Source of the DNA: Kingdonia uniflora
Taxonomy: Eukaryota > Streptophyta > Magnoliopsida > Ranunculales > Circaeasteraceae
DNA length: 64,000 bases
Direction of reading: 5' to 3'
Assembly (NCBI GenBank): GCA_014058105.1
Contig: JACGCM010001747.1
Location: 2,976,001-3,040,000, forward strand
In this document: positions 22,150-32,999 of the stretch, one piece after another
How positions within the stretch are numbered: position 1 is the stretch's first letter
Layout: each line of letters begins with the position of its first letter
Made by a program: the position numbers and the translations under genes
The notes under the pieces: generated by a model
The model's input: the letters and a program-made list of their open reading frames with translations, nothing else
What the model was told of the DNA's origin: nothing
Database searches by the model: none

Positions 22150-23570
22150 AATACCTCTAAACATATATTTTGCTAGTCCTCGAGCAAAAGTAAGCAAAAA
22201 CCATTTTCGCATGTCACGCGGTTGCATTTAACGTATGCAATAAGCCGTTAAACCCCAAGGTTTAGCCTGGTGGACGAGTGTTGTCTCGTGAGGGTTTGCA
22301 GTGACTATACCCACAAAAGTCAATAATAACATTTTAAGCAATTCTAGAATACATATGACTCATTTTTTGTGAACTTATCCTTACTTAGTTGTGACAAAAA
22401 TATACCAATGAAAAAATTATTAAACTTATTATTTTCTTAAGTATACCATAGAATATATTAAGCTTATCCGAAGCTAGAGGTACTACCTCAAGATTAGAAA
22501 GTGATTTAAGTATTTTTCTTTAGCTATATTTGAGTGTACAATGAAAATAGTTTTATCGCCTAATACGTTGTCTAGAATAATTTACTCAGTTTTTGGTAGT
22601 CAAGTTCTTACTGGAATAAATTCAACGGCCAGTTCGACAAGTGCCTTAGTCAATTCGTCTTCCTAGAATTTTATTTTTTATTTTATTTTGTAAGTCTTTT
22701 CTTATTGAGTACATTGTTTCTTAGTGAAGCCTCCATTACAAAGAGTTTTTGGTCGACAATCCTTGCCAGTTGGCTAAGGCTGCCAGGGTGTGGTGCCCCA
22801 TCATAACCTAGACTCAGGATTCCCATAAGTAACATTTTCTTATGCTTCTTTCACATAGTTCATGGTCAAACTCGAGATTGGTGATAATTCTTCCTTTTTC
22901 AGTTCTTAATCATGCGAGTAGCCTTGCAACGTGAAAGTTTATAGAGTACATTTGACTTTTTATTTATTTATTTTTTATTTTTTTCTTAGGAATGAACTTA
23001 TTCTTAGGCAGTTGTCTCCCTTATAGCAAACTATTCCTAACATAAATGCTAAATTTCTCTTATACTGAGCAAAAATCTATTGAAGGTATTAATTGCAAAA
23101 CTACAGTGAAATGCACATTTTCAAAATATGCCAAGTTATCTTGAATTAGTCGATAATAAAAAGATAGTACATCTAGCTTAAGATATTTCAAAATATTATA
23201 GTGCATACTTGGTACAATTTCAAAATTTAGGTTTTTCCATAATATTTATGCCAATGTAAAATCAGTTTAAGTGTTTGGAAATTCGTTAAAAATATATCAT
23301 AAATTGTCAAAGTGCCATTATTTTTTTTTTTCAAAAAGCATTTAAAGAAATGGTTTTTCTACCCCCAAACTTAAATAAAACATTGTTCTCAATGTTTGAA
23401 AACAAAATTTAATACATGAAATGGGAAATAAAAAATTGGAACTTCTCACCTGAATGTGCCTTTAGATGCCTCCCAGGATGCGCTAAGTTTTACCATCTTC
23501 AGCCAGACAAATGTACCCCCAAACTTGAATGTCATGATATAAGTCTAAAGGGGTACAAAGTACAATAATT
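22150..23570 (-). other. Ath-B 3' untranslated region
   Basis: Non-coding sequence homologous to Ath-A 12223-13615, including the block near 22790 (GGTGTGGTGCCCCATCA on the plus strand) and the ACCCCCAAACTTAAAT tract near 23361, the complement of the internal purine tract. Confidence 0.75.
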
Positions 23571-23576
23571 GATGAA

Positions 23577-24167
23577 CTATCCAAGTTGCAAGTTCTCCTT
23601 AAATAACCGGAGAACACCAAAATTACCCTTATTCTTGAATAACCAGATAATAGAAAAATAGTGGTTATCCTTATCTTTACCTAATTGTGCTGATGTAATC
23701 ATGATACATAAAAATAACTCAGAATCTAATCCCCCAGGATAAAGATTTTCCTTATTTAATTTATGGGGAATCTCACTTTGAGATATTTTACAAGGTATAC
23801 CCCCATACACCAAAAATGTATCTTGATATTCATCATTTTCCAAAAGGTGACTTGAACCATTAAAGTGATGTCGATCGGGTAGTTGTGGGTCGGGCTCAAG
23901 TTTGTATTACTCAATTGCAGGTGATAATGCTTGTACTATTTTAAGAATTATGGGGTCATCCCAGTACTTGAAATAATTCAGATATTGATCAATAGAGTTG
24001 GTACAACTAGAGTTATCGCGTAACAAATCCATAAATTCATTAACAATTATGGTACCCCCAAGTGGCTTGTGAAATGGAGATATAGGCATAGGTATAAGTA
24101 TGGTTAGTGAAGGAGTAACCAAAACAGAATCAGCCCCCAATAATAAAGCACTACTTCTACTCTCACT
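23577..24167 (-). CDS. Unidentified ORF upstream of the Ath-B 3' UTR, about 195 codons with one internal stop
   Basis: On the minus strand one frame runs from 24167 to 23577, interrupted only by a TAA near 23907. It includes PHKPLGG-like and IPHKLNKENLYPGGLDSELF segments and ends LRLFKENLQLG. Ath-A has the integrase C terminus at the corresponding place, and the two are not alike. The ATG at 24170 falls on the junction with Tat-1, so the true N terminus is probably lost. No domain is recognised. It could be a non-pol ORF of the element or a captured host segment. Confidence 0.35.
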
Positions 24168-25030
24168 CATTCAAAGTCATGACGAACTTCCCACTCTGGG
24201 ATGTTTTGTCCAAAAAAGAGAAATCCGGGAGAGTGCAACAATGGTCAGTCAGTTTGGGAAAACATGATATCAAGTTTGAACAACGTCATTCCAAAAAGGG
24301 TCAGGCCATTTGACGATTTTCTCGTAGATTTTCTAGTAGAAGATCACGAATGGGAGGAGCACGATCCTGACCTTGTAAAAGAAATTACAAAAGATCCATC
24401 CACCATAGCATTTAACAAGTGAGCTAAATGGATTACAAGGAAAGGGTAGAGACTTCTTATAGATAGATCAGTAGGACCCGCAGGGTCAGGAATTAGAATC
24501 GTATTGATTACCCCTTCCAACGATAGAATTGAAAAATCAATCTGCTTAGATTTTGAAGCCTCCAACAATGTCACCAAATACGAAGCTCTCATTCATGGAT
24601 TCGACCTCGTACTTGAGCTCGGCATCCCAAAACTCTTATTCTACATAGATTCACTACTCATCGTCCACCATTACTCTGAGCAATACAAGAAAAATGGCAA
24701 GATGATCGAATACATAACCCTCGTTGTAAATAGTATGAGCAAGTTTGCGAAAGCAACTCTCGATTATCTTCCCCGAGGTGAAAAAAGACATGCAAATTCC
24801 TTGGCATATCTAGTCGGGGTCTTGGGAACAGAAGCTCGATATCTCCAGATTGAAGTAATATCAACCCCCAATATTGATCGTATTTCTGTATGCACGATCA
24901 ATACTATGGGCGATAAAGGGGAAGACGACGATTGGCGAAAGCCCTTCCTTGCCTACCTTAGTACCGACAATGAATGCAAAGGACCCCTTCCAGCAGATCC
25001 AAAGTAACGCCGACAGCTGATCGACAACTT
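24166..25030 (+). pseudogene. Tat-1 RNase H tail and second RNase H domain
   Basis: The first 270 bp match the RNase H tail of the Tat-2 and Tat-3 copies (for example HDIKFEQRHS, EHDPDLV). From about 24500 the frame encodes the additional RNase H: LDFEASNNVTKYEALIHGFD, LVLELGI, FYIDSLLIVHHYSEQYKKNG and LDYLPRGEKRHANSLAYLVG. This domain follows the ordinary RNase H in Tat-lineage elements and is thought to be a dual RNase H acquisition. The Glu of TKYEAL and the Asp of YIDS are present. Confidence 0.85.
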
Positions 25031-26190
25031 AAAGTGCTAAACAAATCAAAATGGTATTTTATATCACCATTCTGTCACGGGGACTTACCTCAAGTACCTC
25101 TCCTGAAAGTAGACAAGATGTTTAGAGATTTACATGAAGGAACTTATACTCCCATGCAGCAGGTCGATCACTCGTACACAGAGAAATTACAGAAGGAGTA
25201 TTCTGATTAGGCATGTATAAACAAGCAAAAGAGTACTCACGTAAATGCAATACATGTCAATGACATGGACAAATGATCCGTACCCCTGTGCTCGAACTAC
25301 ATGCAAGCAATGTATTTTGGCCATTCAAAAGATGGGCGCTTGATCTTGCTGGTGAATTTCCTAATTCTCTAGGTAACCGCCGATACCTACTCATAGCTAC
25401 ATATTATTTTACAAAATTGGTAGAAGTAGTTCCACTCTGTCATACCCGAGAAAAAGAGATCATTTCTTTTATCTGGGAACACATCATTACTCAATTTGGA
25501 TGCCCTCACCTAATTTGTATCGATAATGGGCCACAATTTATTGGAGAAAAAGTCATAGCTTTCCTCAACAAACACAATATCATCCACTCACCATCCAACC
25601 CCTACTACCCTCAAGGTAATAGTCAAGATGAAATTACCAGCAAAACCATCGTGGATAGACTCAAGAAGAGGCTTCACTCATAGAAAAAAGAAAAGAAATT
25701 GGGTACGAGAGCTTCCTTATGTCTTATGAGCATATTGTACCACTCCACATCAATCAACCGCCTGTACCCTATTCCTCCTCGCATATGGGACCGAAGCCAT
25801 CATTCCAACATAATACCATCATCTAGTCAAAGATCACGAGCTAACTGGCAAGGAAAATGAGTTTGAATTAGCTTACAACCTCAATTAGATCGATGAGACT
25901 AGGGAACGCGTCATTACTAACATAGGTTGATATCACCATATGTTGGCCAGTTCATACAATAGACGAGTCAGAAGCTACACTTTCCAAATCGACGATCTCA
26001 TCCTCTGTAAAATCCCTCAACACAGAAAAGAGCCACATGCCGAGAAACTAGCAGAAAATTAGGAGGGTCTATTCTTTATCACTGGTCTCACTGGCCTGAG
26101 ATTATTACCTCATGACTGAAGAGGGAGTTTATATCTCAAATCCTTAGAATACTTGGCAACTAAAACGGTACTATCATTAAGTCCCTCACT
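25031..26190 (+). pseudogene. Tat-1 integrase
   Basis: A zinc-finger remnant (YSRKCNTCQ near 25240) precedes the core at 25273-25683: RWALDLAGEFP (first Asp), LICIDNGPQF (second Asp), PYYPQGNSQDEITSKTI (Glu). The DDE triad is intact, but stops at 25210, 25261 and 25681 and shifts in the C-terminal part inactivate it. C-terminal homology to 38581-38774 (a block with NRRV and a following hydrophobic strand) runs to about 26050. Confidence 0.85.
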
Positions 26191-26289
26191 ACTCCATTTC
26201 AAATTCTCGCTTTTTCCATTCCAAAAGTAAGATTTTCATATCCATACAATGTACATCCTTTTCTATTCAATGAAAACTTCCAAGTTTAT

Positions 26290-26650
26290 TCCCACTCGAC
26301 TATCTGCTTATGTAGACAATATATAGATTAAAGCAAAGGTAATACTAGCTTTTAATCGACCTCTATTCCGATTAAAGCAAAGGTAAAACTAGCTTTGATC
26401 GACTCAATTATACTCCGTGATTAAAACAAAGGTAATACTAGTTTTTAATCAAGGAACTCTACCAGACTTAAGATAAAACAAAGCTAAAACTAGCTTTCAT
26501 CTCTTAATATGGCTGTGACATTTATACTTTGTGATTAAAATGAAGGTAATACTAGTTTTCAATCAAGGAACTCTACCAGACATAAGATAAGGCAAAGGTA
26601 AAACTAGCTTTCAACTCTCAATATGTCTGTGACAGATACATTTTTAGGTT
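26290..26650 (+). repeat. Tandem repeats downstream of pol in Tat-1
   Basis: About three copies of a unit near 125 bp, marked by AAAGGTAATACTAGTTTT, GGAACTCTACCAGAC and GGTAAAACTAGCTTTC. The same family is expanded at 43216-43975 in Tat-2. Tandem repeats between pol and the 3' LTR are a known trait of Tat-lineage elements. Confidence 0.85.
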
Positions 26651-26739
26651 ACATATACAGACACTACAAATGATCCTTTTCTACTATTGGGAGGTCAGCT
26701 ACACTTTTCCCTACAGCAGGAGGATGATGAGCCATAAAT

Positions 26740-29700
26740 TCTTAAGCTCAAGCAGTCACAACGACCCTGCCTTTCTCTACCAATTCAGCTGGTCGAGAAC
26801 CTAACTTCGTTTCCATGGAGTTTATACAGTTTCCTCGATCTACTTCAGCTCTACAAATATATCCTCTACCCGGCAAACTGTCATGCAAGGTATTCCTCTC
26901 TAACTCGAGCCTTCTAATCTCTTTAGCAAAATAGGTGATCACTGTCATTAACATCTTTGAGTGCGATACCTCCGACATAACCATTTTAGAAAAATTCTTC
27001 TTGGTTGCTTGAAGGCGCTCTTTCAACCTCTTATACCGTGATTATTGCCATTCCATGTGACTATCTGTGTGGGACATAAATTCAATGTTCTCCTTCGCCT
27101 TCTTATCAGCTTTAGCTTATTCAGCCTGGTTCATCACCCTCAATTCCACCACCTAGGCAAGAAATTCCTCAGGCTCCCTATCTTTACTTGTACTTAGCCT
27201 AGCGGGAGAGTTCTTTAATAACTCATCTTTTTTCTTTATCAAAATCTCCTTACCTCTGATAATACGCTCTAACGCTTATTTCCTGGCAAGAGCAGCATCC
27301 AACTTAGTTTGGCACTCCCTTAACCGCTCATTCCCTTTTTCTACATGACATTGAGTTCAAGCTACTTTTCCCTCTAGCTCTCTAATTCAAGCTGATAGGC
27401 TAACTACATCCACTTGAATAAGGGAAGCCCTAGCATCACCTTTATTCTTCCTCGAGCACTCTCCGACTTCAGCATTTTTTACGCACGAATTGGCCTGAGC
27501 CAAATCGGTCTTCAATTGTGCCACCCTCTCATTCAATTCATCACATTTCCTTTGTACCAACCGAAACTCTATATCTTTAGCAGGCAAAGCTGCAGTCAAC
27601 TACTCAACCGCAACTTTAGAGTTAGATAAGTCATATTGAGCTTTCTTTAACTCGTTATCTTTCTCAACCATTTTCTTCTTCAATCACTCCAGTTCGCTTC
27701 TGGTACTTACTAGATCAGCTCGAGTCTACTCCTGTTCGCTTATTTTACTGATCATTTGGTCCTTCAAACTGGCCACAAAATGGTATAACTCTTTTTCTAA
27801 CATTTCAAACGCCTGTATACGGTATCGAGCCATGTCAGCATTTCTACTCTTTACCATCAGTGCCTCATTCTGGCTTTTGATTTTTGCTGCCTTTTCCACA
27901 AAATGGTATACCAATGCATCCTTCTCCTCGATCTCCTGAGTGAGGTTAACAGCAGTTTGAGTTGCCTCAGCAAACTTAAAATGTACCTTTACAAGTTGAT
28001 CTTCCATATCTTCATTTGCATCTCTCATTCAATTAAACTCCGTCGTAAATTCTTGGTTGCATTGGTATGTCACTTCTTTGCTCAAGCGAGCTGACTCCAA
28101 TTTGACCTACGCATCACAGATACAATAAATCAAGTTTAATTCAAAATACTTACTCAATACATACAACTTATTTCTAACGAAATTTTAATTTTTTGGCATG
28201 TACTACGTAAAACTACTTCTAAACATAAGGTCGAAGTATGATCTCAATTTGATTAGCAACAACATATACTTCCAATTTCAAGGTACGCATTTTTTATATT
28301 CTAACTTTTTTAATACTTTGATATTTTCTGTACATAATTGAGTGTCATTGCCCCAAAACTGTTAACAAGTTTCTGGTCTGTCTCTACTCTCTAATTTTTA
28401 CTTTGTAGCTCTAAAGCAATGAAGAATACAAGTCAAATATTTCTTACTCTTTTCTAACCTGTAGCTCCACTTGCGAAGACAACGGGAATGCTGAGGTGTA
28501 TTTCTCCTTAACGAGCTCATTCTCTAAATCTTTTATTCTGAGGCGTATTTCCTTAAGTTCCTACAACAAGGTTTACAAGAACTTGTTAGCCTACAGAAGT
28601 CTATCCAACAAACAATATTCCATCATATTATAACATTCCAAACCATTTATGCAATCATAGAGTTAACATTTTACTCTACCTTCTTGTTCCCTTCTTCTGG
28701 ATGCCCATTGTCATTCCCTTGGTTGTCTCACACCATTTGGGGAGAGACGCCATCTAACCCGTCCACAACTCTAGCAACAACATCTTTCGCTTCATCATCT
28801 TCCTCCTCCTCAACATAGGTGTTCGACATAATGTCGTTCTCCTCAGTTTTGGAATACCCTATTTTTAGAAGGTGACACCCAAGTCTATCATGTTCGATTA
28901 CAACCTCCCCCACATTCTTTCCCGCCTCCGCTATCAGCTCATTGATCTCTACCTCTTAAGAAGCCTTCATGGCCTCCAGTTGCATCCTCTCCTTAGCCAA
29001 GTCAGCTTTCAGTCGAGCTACCTTCTTCTCGAGTTTAGCCTTCCCTTTCTTAGCTTGGCTTTCTCCTCCTCTACTCCGAGGTAGATCCCCTTCATCAGAC
29101 GAGCAGCCTACAAAAACACAACAATTATCGACCACATGGTTCGCTTGAATCATCATACAGGATTCAACATATATTCAAATTATCAAACTTACCATTTTAC
29201 TTATCTCCTCCTCTCCATTGCGAACTGCAAACTTTGCCCTATCCTCCACCACTTTTAACCCATCTTTTTCACCAAGCCGATCATCTGAGGCCTTCACCCC
29301 AGTCAGTTGGGAAGGAGGGTCAATCCATCTCTTTTTTGCCCCTCCTTCAACCTCACCATCTCCTGTGGTTCAAGAGGTCAAACCACGCTTCAGCATCCTC
29401 TTCTTTAGAAAAGCCTGAGCTAGCTTGCTTAACATAATGGACTCCAGCACATCCGTAAAGTCTACTCTAGAGGCCTTGGCCAAAACTACTCGCCTCTCCC
29501 CATCGGCTCCCCTCTTCTTATTGCCACCAACACCCGTCATTATCCTCATTGTTTGAGACTTTTGAACTTTCTTAGACCGGCTGTTAGCACATTTCTTTCC
29601 CCAAGTTCTAAGTTCTTTTAAAATAGCCTCAAGCTCAATCCCTTCCTGAGCAATAGTATCTAACAGAGACTTCTTCCTCGTCACCTTCGATTGAGGACCT

Positions 29701-31233
29701 GTCAATCAATAACACATTATTACCAGCAGAGCAACATACAATTTTAACATTTCAATTTTATGTATTATACATTTTTAAACTTACTTAGTTTTATAGTTCT
29801 ACACAGAAGTTCCATGGGTTCTTCATCATCTCTCTGAAGGCAATCACTCTTCACCCATATCACATTATTATTCCACATTCGACCTGCTAAATTCAGATCG
29901 AACAAAAGAGGTCGAGTCAAACTTACAAAAAAGTATGCTCCTTCACTTGTAGAAAAGGTTTTTACCCCATAAAACTGCAAGACATCTTCATGAGATATCC
30001 TCATGTCAATCTCATCCTCCTCCTACAACTTATTCAAAAATTCACAGATATTTATTACATCCTACATGTTCCCGTTCAACTGAGTAGGACATGCCCCAAT
30101 GATGTTCATAATCCCTTTCTCAAGATTGTTAAGGGGCAAACTCAACCCATACTCCAACTGAGACAGGTACCACAAAAAATCATCTCCCAAATCGCCCTGG
30201 ACATTTATATCATAATACTTCAAGGAGATCGTTTCGTCTAAACCTCTATCAAGTTTCTCCTTCTCCAAATCAGCCAATAGAAAAAAGTGTTCATCCCCAG
30301 ATCCTACAATACAACTCCTAAAATGCCTACCGGCATGTTCAGCAATATTACCCCATCTTTTCCCTACATAAGCTTTGGCTTTACAAAACTCTCTAAACAC
30401 ATCAGAATTCGGAGGATATGATACCAATTTTCTAGGGAAATCTAGAAATTGAACAACTCATACTTCATCCTCCCTATCAGATATTACATTTTCGGACTCT
30501 GCCGATTGACCAGAGGTCGACGCCTCATTAAGAATGAAGTCCTCATATCAACTACAACTCTATAGATGAGGTTTGATCTAACACAAGACTCCTCACGTTC
30601 GACCTACATACAGGTCTAAGTATTCTATCATTATATTTTACATATACATTACCCACATAAATATATCATTCATATCTTATTTTTACAAATATATCAAGTA
30701 ATTTTTATAGATTGCTATAAATAGTAATTTTTTAGATTTACATACCACAAAAAAGGATTTTCAAAAGAAATATATTCAAAGTATCACATATCATCTACTA
30801 ACCTTCAATGTTGGAATATGAATCTGACACAGCGCCAAATCCTTCCCTTACAACGTTGTTGTATAGCCACCTTCATGACTCAGTCTCTGCAATACTTTTT
30901 TGCTTTGATTATTTATCACTCTCGATTAATTTCTCATAAAATTCTTTGCTATTTTTTCTTTCCTCTCTCACTGCTTTTCATGTTTTTAGAAGTTGATAAA
31001 CATTTGAATGAGGAAGGCGAAGCATTATTTATATTTTTTCTCTCTAACTACTGGTTGTTATTAGGCCTCACACGAGCTACCCTCAATTTTGGAACCGAAG
31101 CATCCCTTTCACAATTAATGTCAAACGTCTTGTACCTTTTCGGTGAAGACACCTTCTCATCATTACCCCATATTTTATATTTTAATATATTTTCATCTCT
31201 CTTTTCCAAATCTCCTTCTGACCTCCCAACACC
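26740..31233 (-). pseudogene. Tat-1 antisense multi-exon coiled-coil gene (aORF)
   Basis: On the strand opposite pol, exon-like blocks follow in order: near 30935-30805 (ends YSNIEG before a GT); 30560-29775 (GKRWGNIAEHAGRHFRSCI, YGLSLPLNNLEKGIMNIIGA, FYGVKTF, CLQRDDEEPMEL); 29700-29195 (SKVTRKKSLLD); 29110-28680 (acidic EEEEDDE and DGLDGVSPQMV); 28561-28457 (EIRLRIKDLENELVKE); and 28106-26740, a long Glu/Lys/Leu-rich coiled coil with heptads such as LNERVAQLKTDLAQANS and RRLELERNTLHDSLPGRG. Borders are GT/AG. Several stops and one frameshift near 29040 occur. No catalytic motif is visible. Antisense extra ORFs are known in the Tat lineage; the function is unknown. The 5' end is cut at 31233 by the composite insertion. 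Confidence 0.7.
31229..31233 (+). repeat. Target-site duplication, left copy (ACACC), of the 20.2-kb composite insertion
   Basis: ACACC directly before the inverted LTR end at 31234; the same five bases follow the other end at 51442-51446. The unoccupied equivalent (ACACT then CATGATGATTCAAC) is seen in the Tat-2 copy at 48484-48502. Confidence 0.85.
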
Positions 31234-31851
31234 TGAAATGGCCTAATTCTATAAGCTCGAGATGGCTTAGAATTAGTTCTTATACCAATGTTGTTATGAT
31301 GAAAACTAGCATGAAATAATAAATGATATAGGTGATTTAGCGTGGAAAACCTCTAAATAGGTAAAAAAAAAACTGCGACCTCGAATTGAGGGTTTTGTAA
31401 TAGTGACTATTATTGCTTGAGACTGATATCTTATTACAAGTGATCTCTCGACTTAAAAATACTTGATCTTGTGAATAAGAAGTTTGATATTTTGAGAATC
31501 TAGAAAATGTAGTTTTCTTTAGGATTTCTCGTGTATTTTTCTGGTCATTATCTCTTCTGGAACTTTTTCTTTATATAGGCCTTCTCCGCAGTTCTTCATC
31601 ATGCTGAAGCACGTTCTTTAAATAATATGGTTAGTGGCAGTTGACTGGGTAACTATTGAGTTCGTGAGAGACAAATATCTTTGACTTGTTCATGTTTTCT
31701 ATTTGAGCTCGACTCATGTTCTTCATCAGTTCGTGGAGTAGGTGTCAATGTTGACTGTTGATATCATGTGTAGAATACGTGAGTCTGACATGGAGGTAGT
31801 TTGATCTAAAATAGCTTGATTAGGGTTAGATCAATGGATAAGGCCCTGCTA
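31234..31851 (-). repeat. Tat-2 left-arm LTR (inverted)
   Basis: On the minus strand it reads TAGCAGGGCC...GGCCATTTCA, matching the LTRs at 50828-51441 and 53434-54047 (family form TGTAGGGGCC...GGCCATTACA). It is preceded on the minus strand by the polypurine tract GCGAGGGAGCGAT (31864-31852), which marks it as a 3' LTR. A CTATATAAAG promoter-like box is read on the minus strand near 31575. Confidence 0.9.
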
Positions 31852-32186
31852 TCGCTCCCTCGCAACCGAAGTCACAAATGGCTTTGGTTGAGAAAGAATT
31901 TGCGGGTATACGGGTATTTGTTGGGAATTTGAAAATAAAGGAAGTAATGATGTGGATTTGATTGTATGGAAAATGCGTGTGTTATGGGGGGAACATTTGT
32001 GTATTAAATGTTGATGGGAATATTAATGTATGCGACGGTTTGGGTTTTAAGAGCTTTGTCTGTATTGAATGATGATGCTTGGGAAAACGTACCTGCACAT
32101 TGGATATTGGTGCTATATATATAGTACATATACCAAGGATTGTGGTAAAGTACGCTTGTTTGTTGCCAAATTCTCTAAAAGTTTTG
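31852..32186 (-). other. Tat-2 left arm: 3' untranslated region next to the LTR
   Basis: Homologous to 50494-50827 in the right arm. It holds the antisense TATA box (TATATATAGTACATA at about 32113-32127, reading on the plus strand) upstream of orfX. Confidence 0.7.
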
Positions 32187-32645
32187 ATGATGGTGAAGAC
32201 CCATAGAATGGTTCACAAAAAGAAGATTTTTGTTGAGATGCAAAAGTTGAAGGTGAGATATTTTGGTGATTAGTCCTTGGAGATGCCTACTCCCGTTCCC
32301 GTTCCACGAACGTATCAAGGTATGTCGGAAGAAGAAACGGCTAAAACTGAGGAAAATTATTACTGTATCTGGAGATTACACCATGTTGTCTTAACAGGCG
32401 AACAATGTTGGATTAGTCTCCGTATCCTTACGGAAGACAAAGTTTGGAAGGCAGATACGGGGATGGGCATAACTGTGGGGCAGTTGCACTGTTGTCTTGC
32501 GTAGGATTGGATTAAAAGGTCGGGCCCTCTTCATCTCTACCAACTCTGCAGAGGTGGTGGCTATAGAGGAGGCAGCGGTGGTAATGGAGAAGGGAGACAG
32601 AGATTGAAAGTCTACTTCTGCACTTCAATCGTTTTTCGACGCTAA
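32187..32645 (+). pseudogene. orfX, left-arm copy (antisense to its element)
   Basis: One frame of 152 codons starts MMVKTHRMVHKKKI about 65 bp after a TATA-like box and ends in TAA. It is broken only by two in-frame stops (after RYFGD and HCCLA). It contains EDKVWKADTGMGITVGQLHC and a Gly-rich GGGYRGGSGGNGEG near the end. The copy at 50034-50492 has exactly the same length (459 nt), start and stop. No known domain is seen. Substitutions between copies are not obviously synonymous, so coding status is unproven. Confidence 0.45.
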
Positions 32646-32837
32646 GAAGACCTTCTGTTTGAAGAGTTGGTTCAAACACCGAGTCATCTACTTTTATGCC
32701 CAGACTTCCTCCAAACCCATCTTTTGGTCAGAGTAAGATGGTGTAAAGGAAGAAGGACGTATGGTAACTTCCAATGCAGCATTTACATCGGAGGATTCTT
32801 GAAGTGAAACATCACTAAAGTTGGATGAACTGAAGGA

Positions 32838-32990
32838 TTTGATATTTCGGAGTACCTGAAAGACTTGTTATCTGTAAAGCACTTGAAAAACTTGTTATCG
32901 GTAAAGTACCTGATTTCGGAGTACTTGAAAGACTTGTTATCTGTGATGGACCTGAAAGATTTGCTATCTGTAAAGTACCTTATATTTGGA
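32838..32990 (+). repeat. 27-bp minisatellite in the Tat 3' region, left-arm copy
   Basis: Repeats of about 27 bp, close to ACCTGAAAGACTTGTTATCT plus GTAAAGT. Translated on this strand they would give repeated YLKDLLSVK. Homologous arrays lie at 49677-49845 and 52358-52500. Confidence 0.8.
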
Positions 32991-32999
32991 AGTATGTAT

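Larger units (their letters stand above)
21024..24165 (-). mobile_element. Ath-B: 3' part of an Athila-like element
   Basis: On the minus strand the segment reads unknown ORF, 3' untranslated region, polypurine tract, 3' LTR. It aligns with Ath-A 12223-14718 in the opposite orientation. The gag-pol part is missing; at about 24166 it abuts the Tat-1 RNase H sequence. Ath-A and Ath-B thus point their 3' LTRs at each other across the 6.3-kb low-copy island. Confidence 0.8.
24166..31233 (+). mobile_element. Tat-1, left part: Tat-like Ty3/gypsy element, 5'-truncated
   Basis: Contains the end of RNase H, a second (archaeal-type) RNase H, integrase, a tandem-repeat block and an antisense gene. The second RNase H is diagnostic of the Tat lineage. 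The element resumes at 51442-54047 with the rest of its 3' region and its 3' LTR, on the far side of the 20.2-kb composite insertion. Everything upstream of RNase H is missing. Confidence 0.85.

Noticed and set aside
30818..31246. Plus-strand ORF of 142 codons
   Set aside because: Lies opposite the first antisense-gene blocks (EGFGAVSDSYSNIEG and VGRSEGDLEKRDE), which are conserved in the other copy; the plus frame is a shadow.
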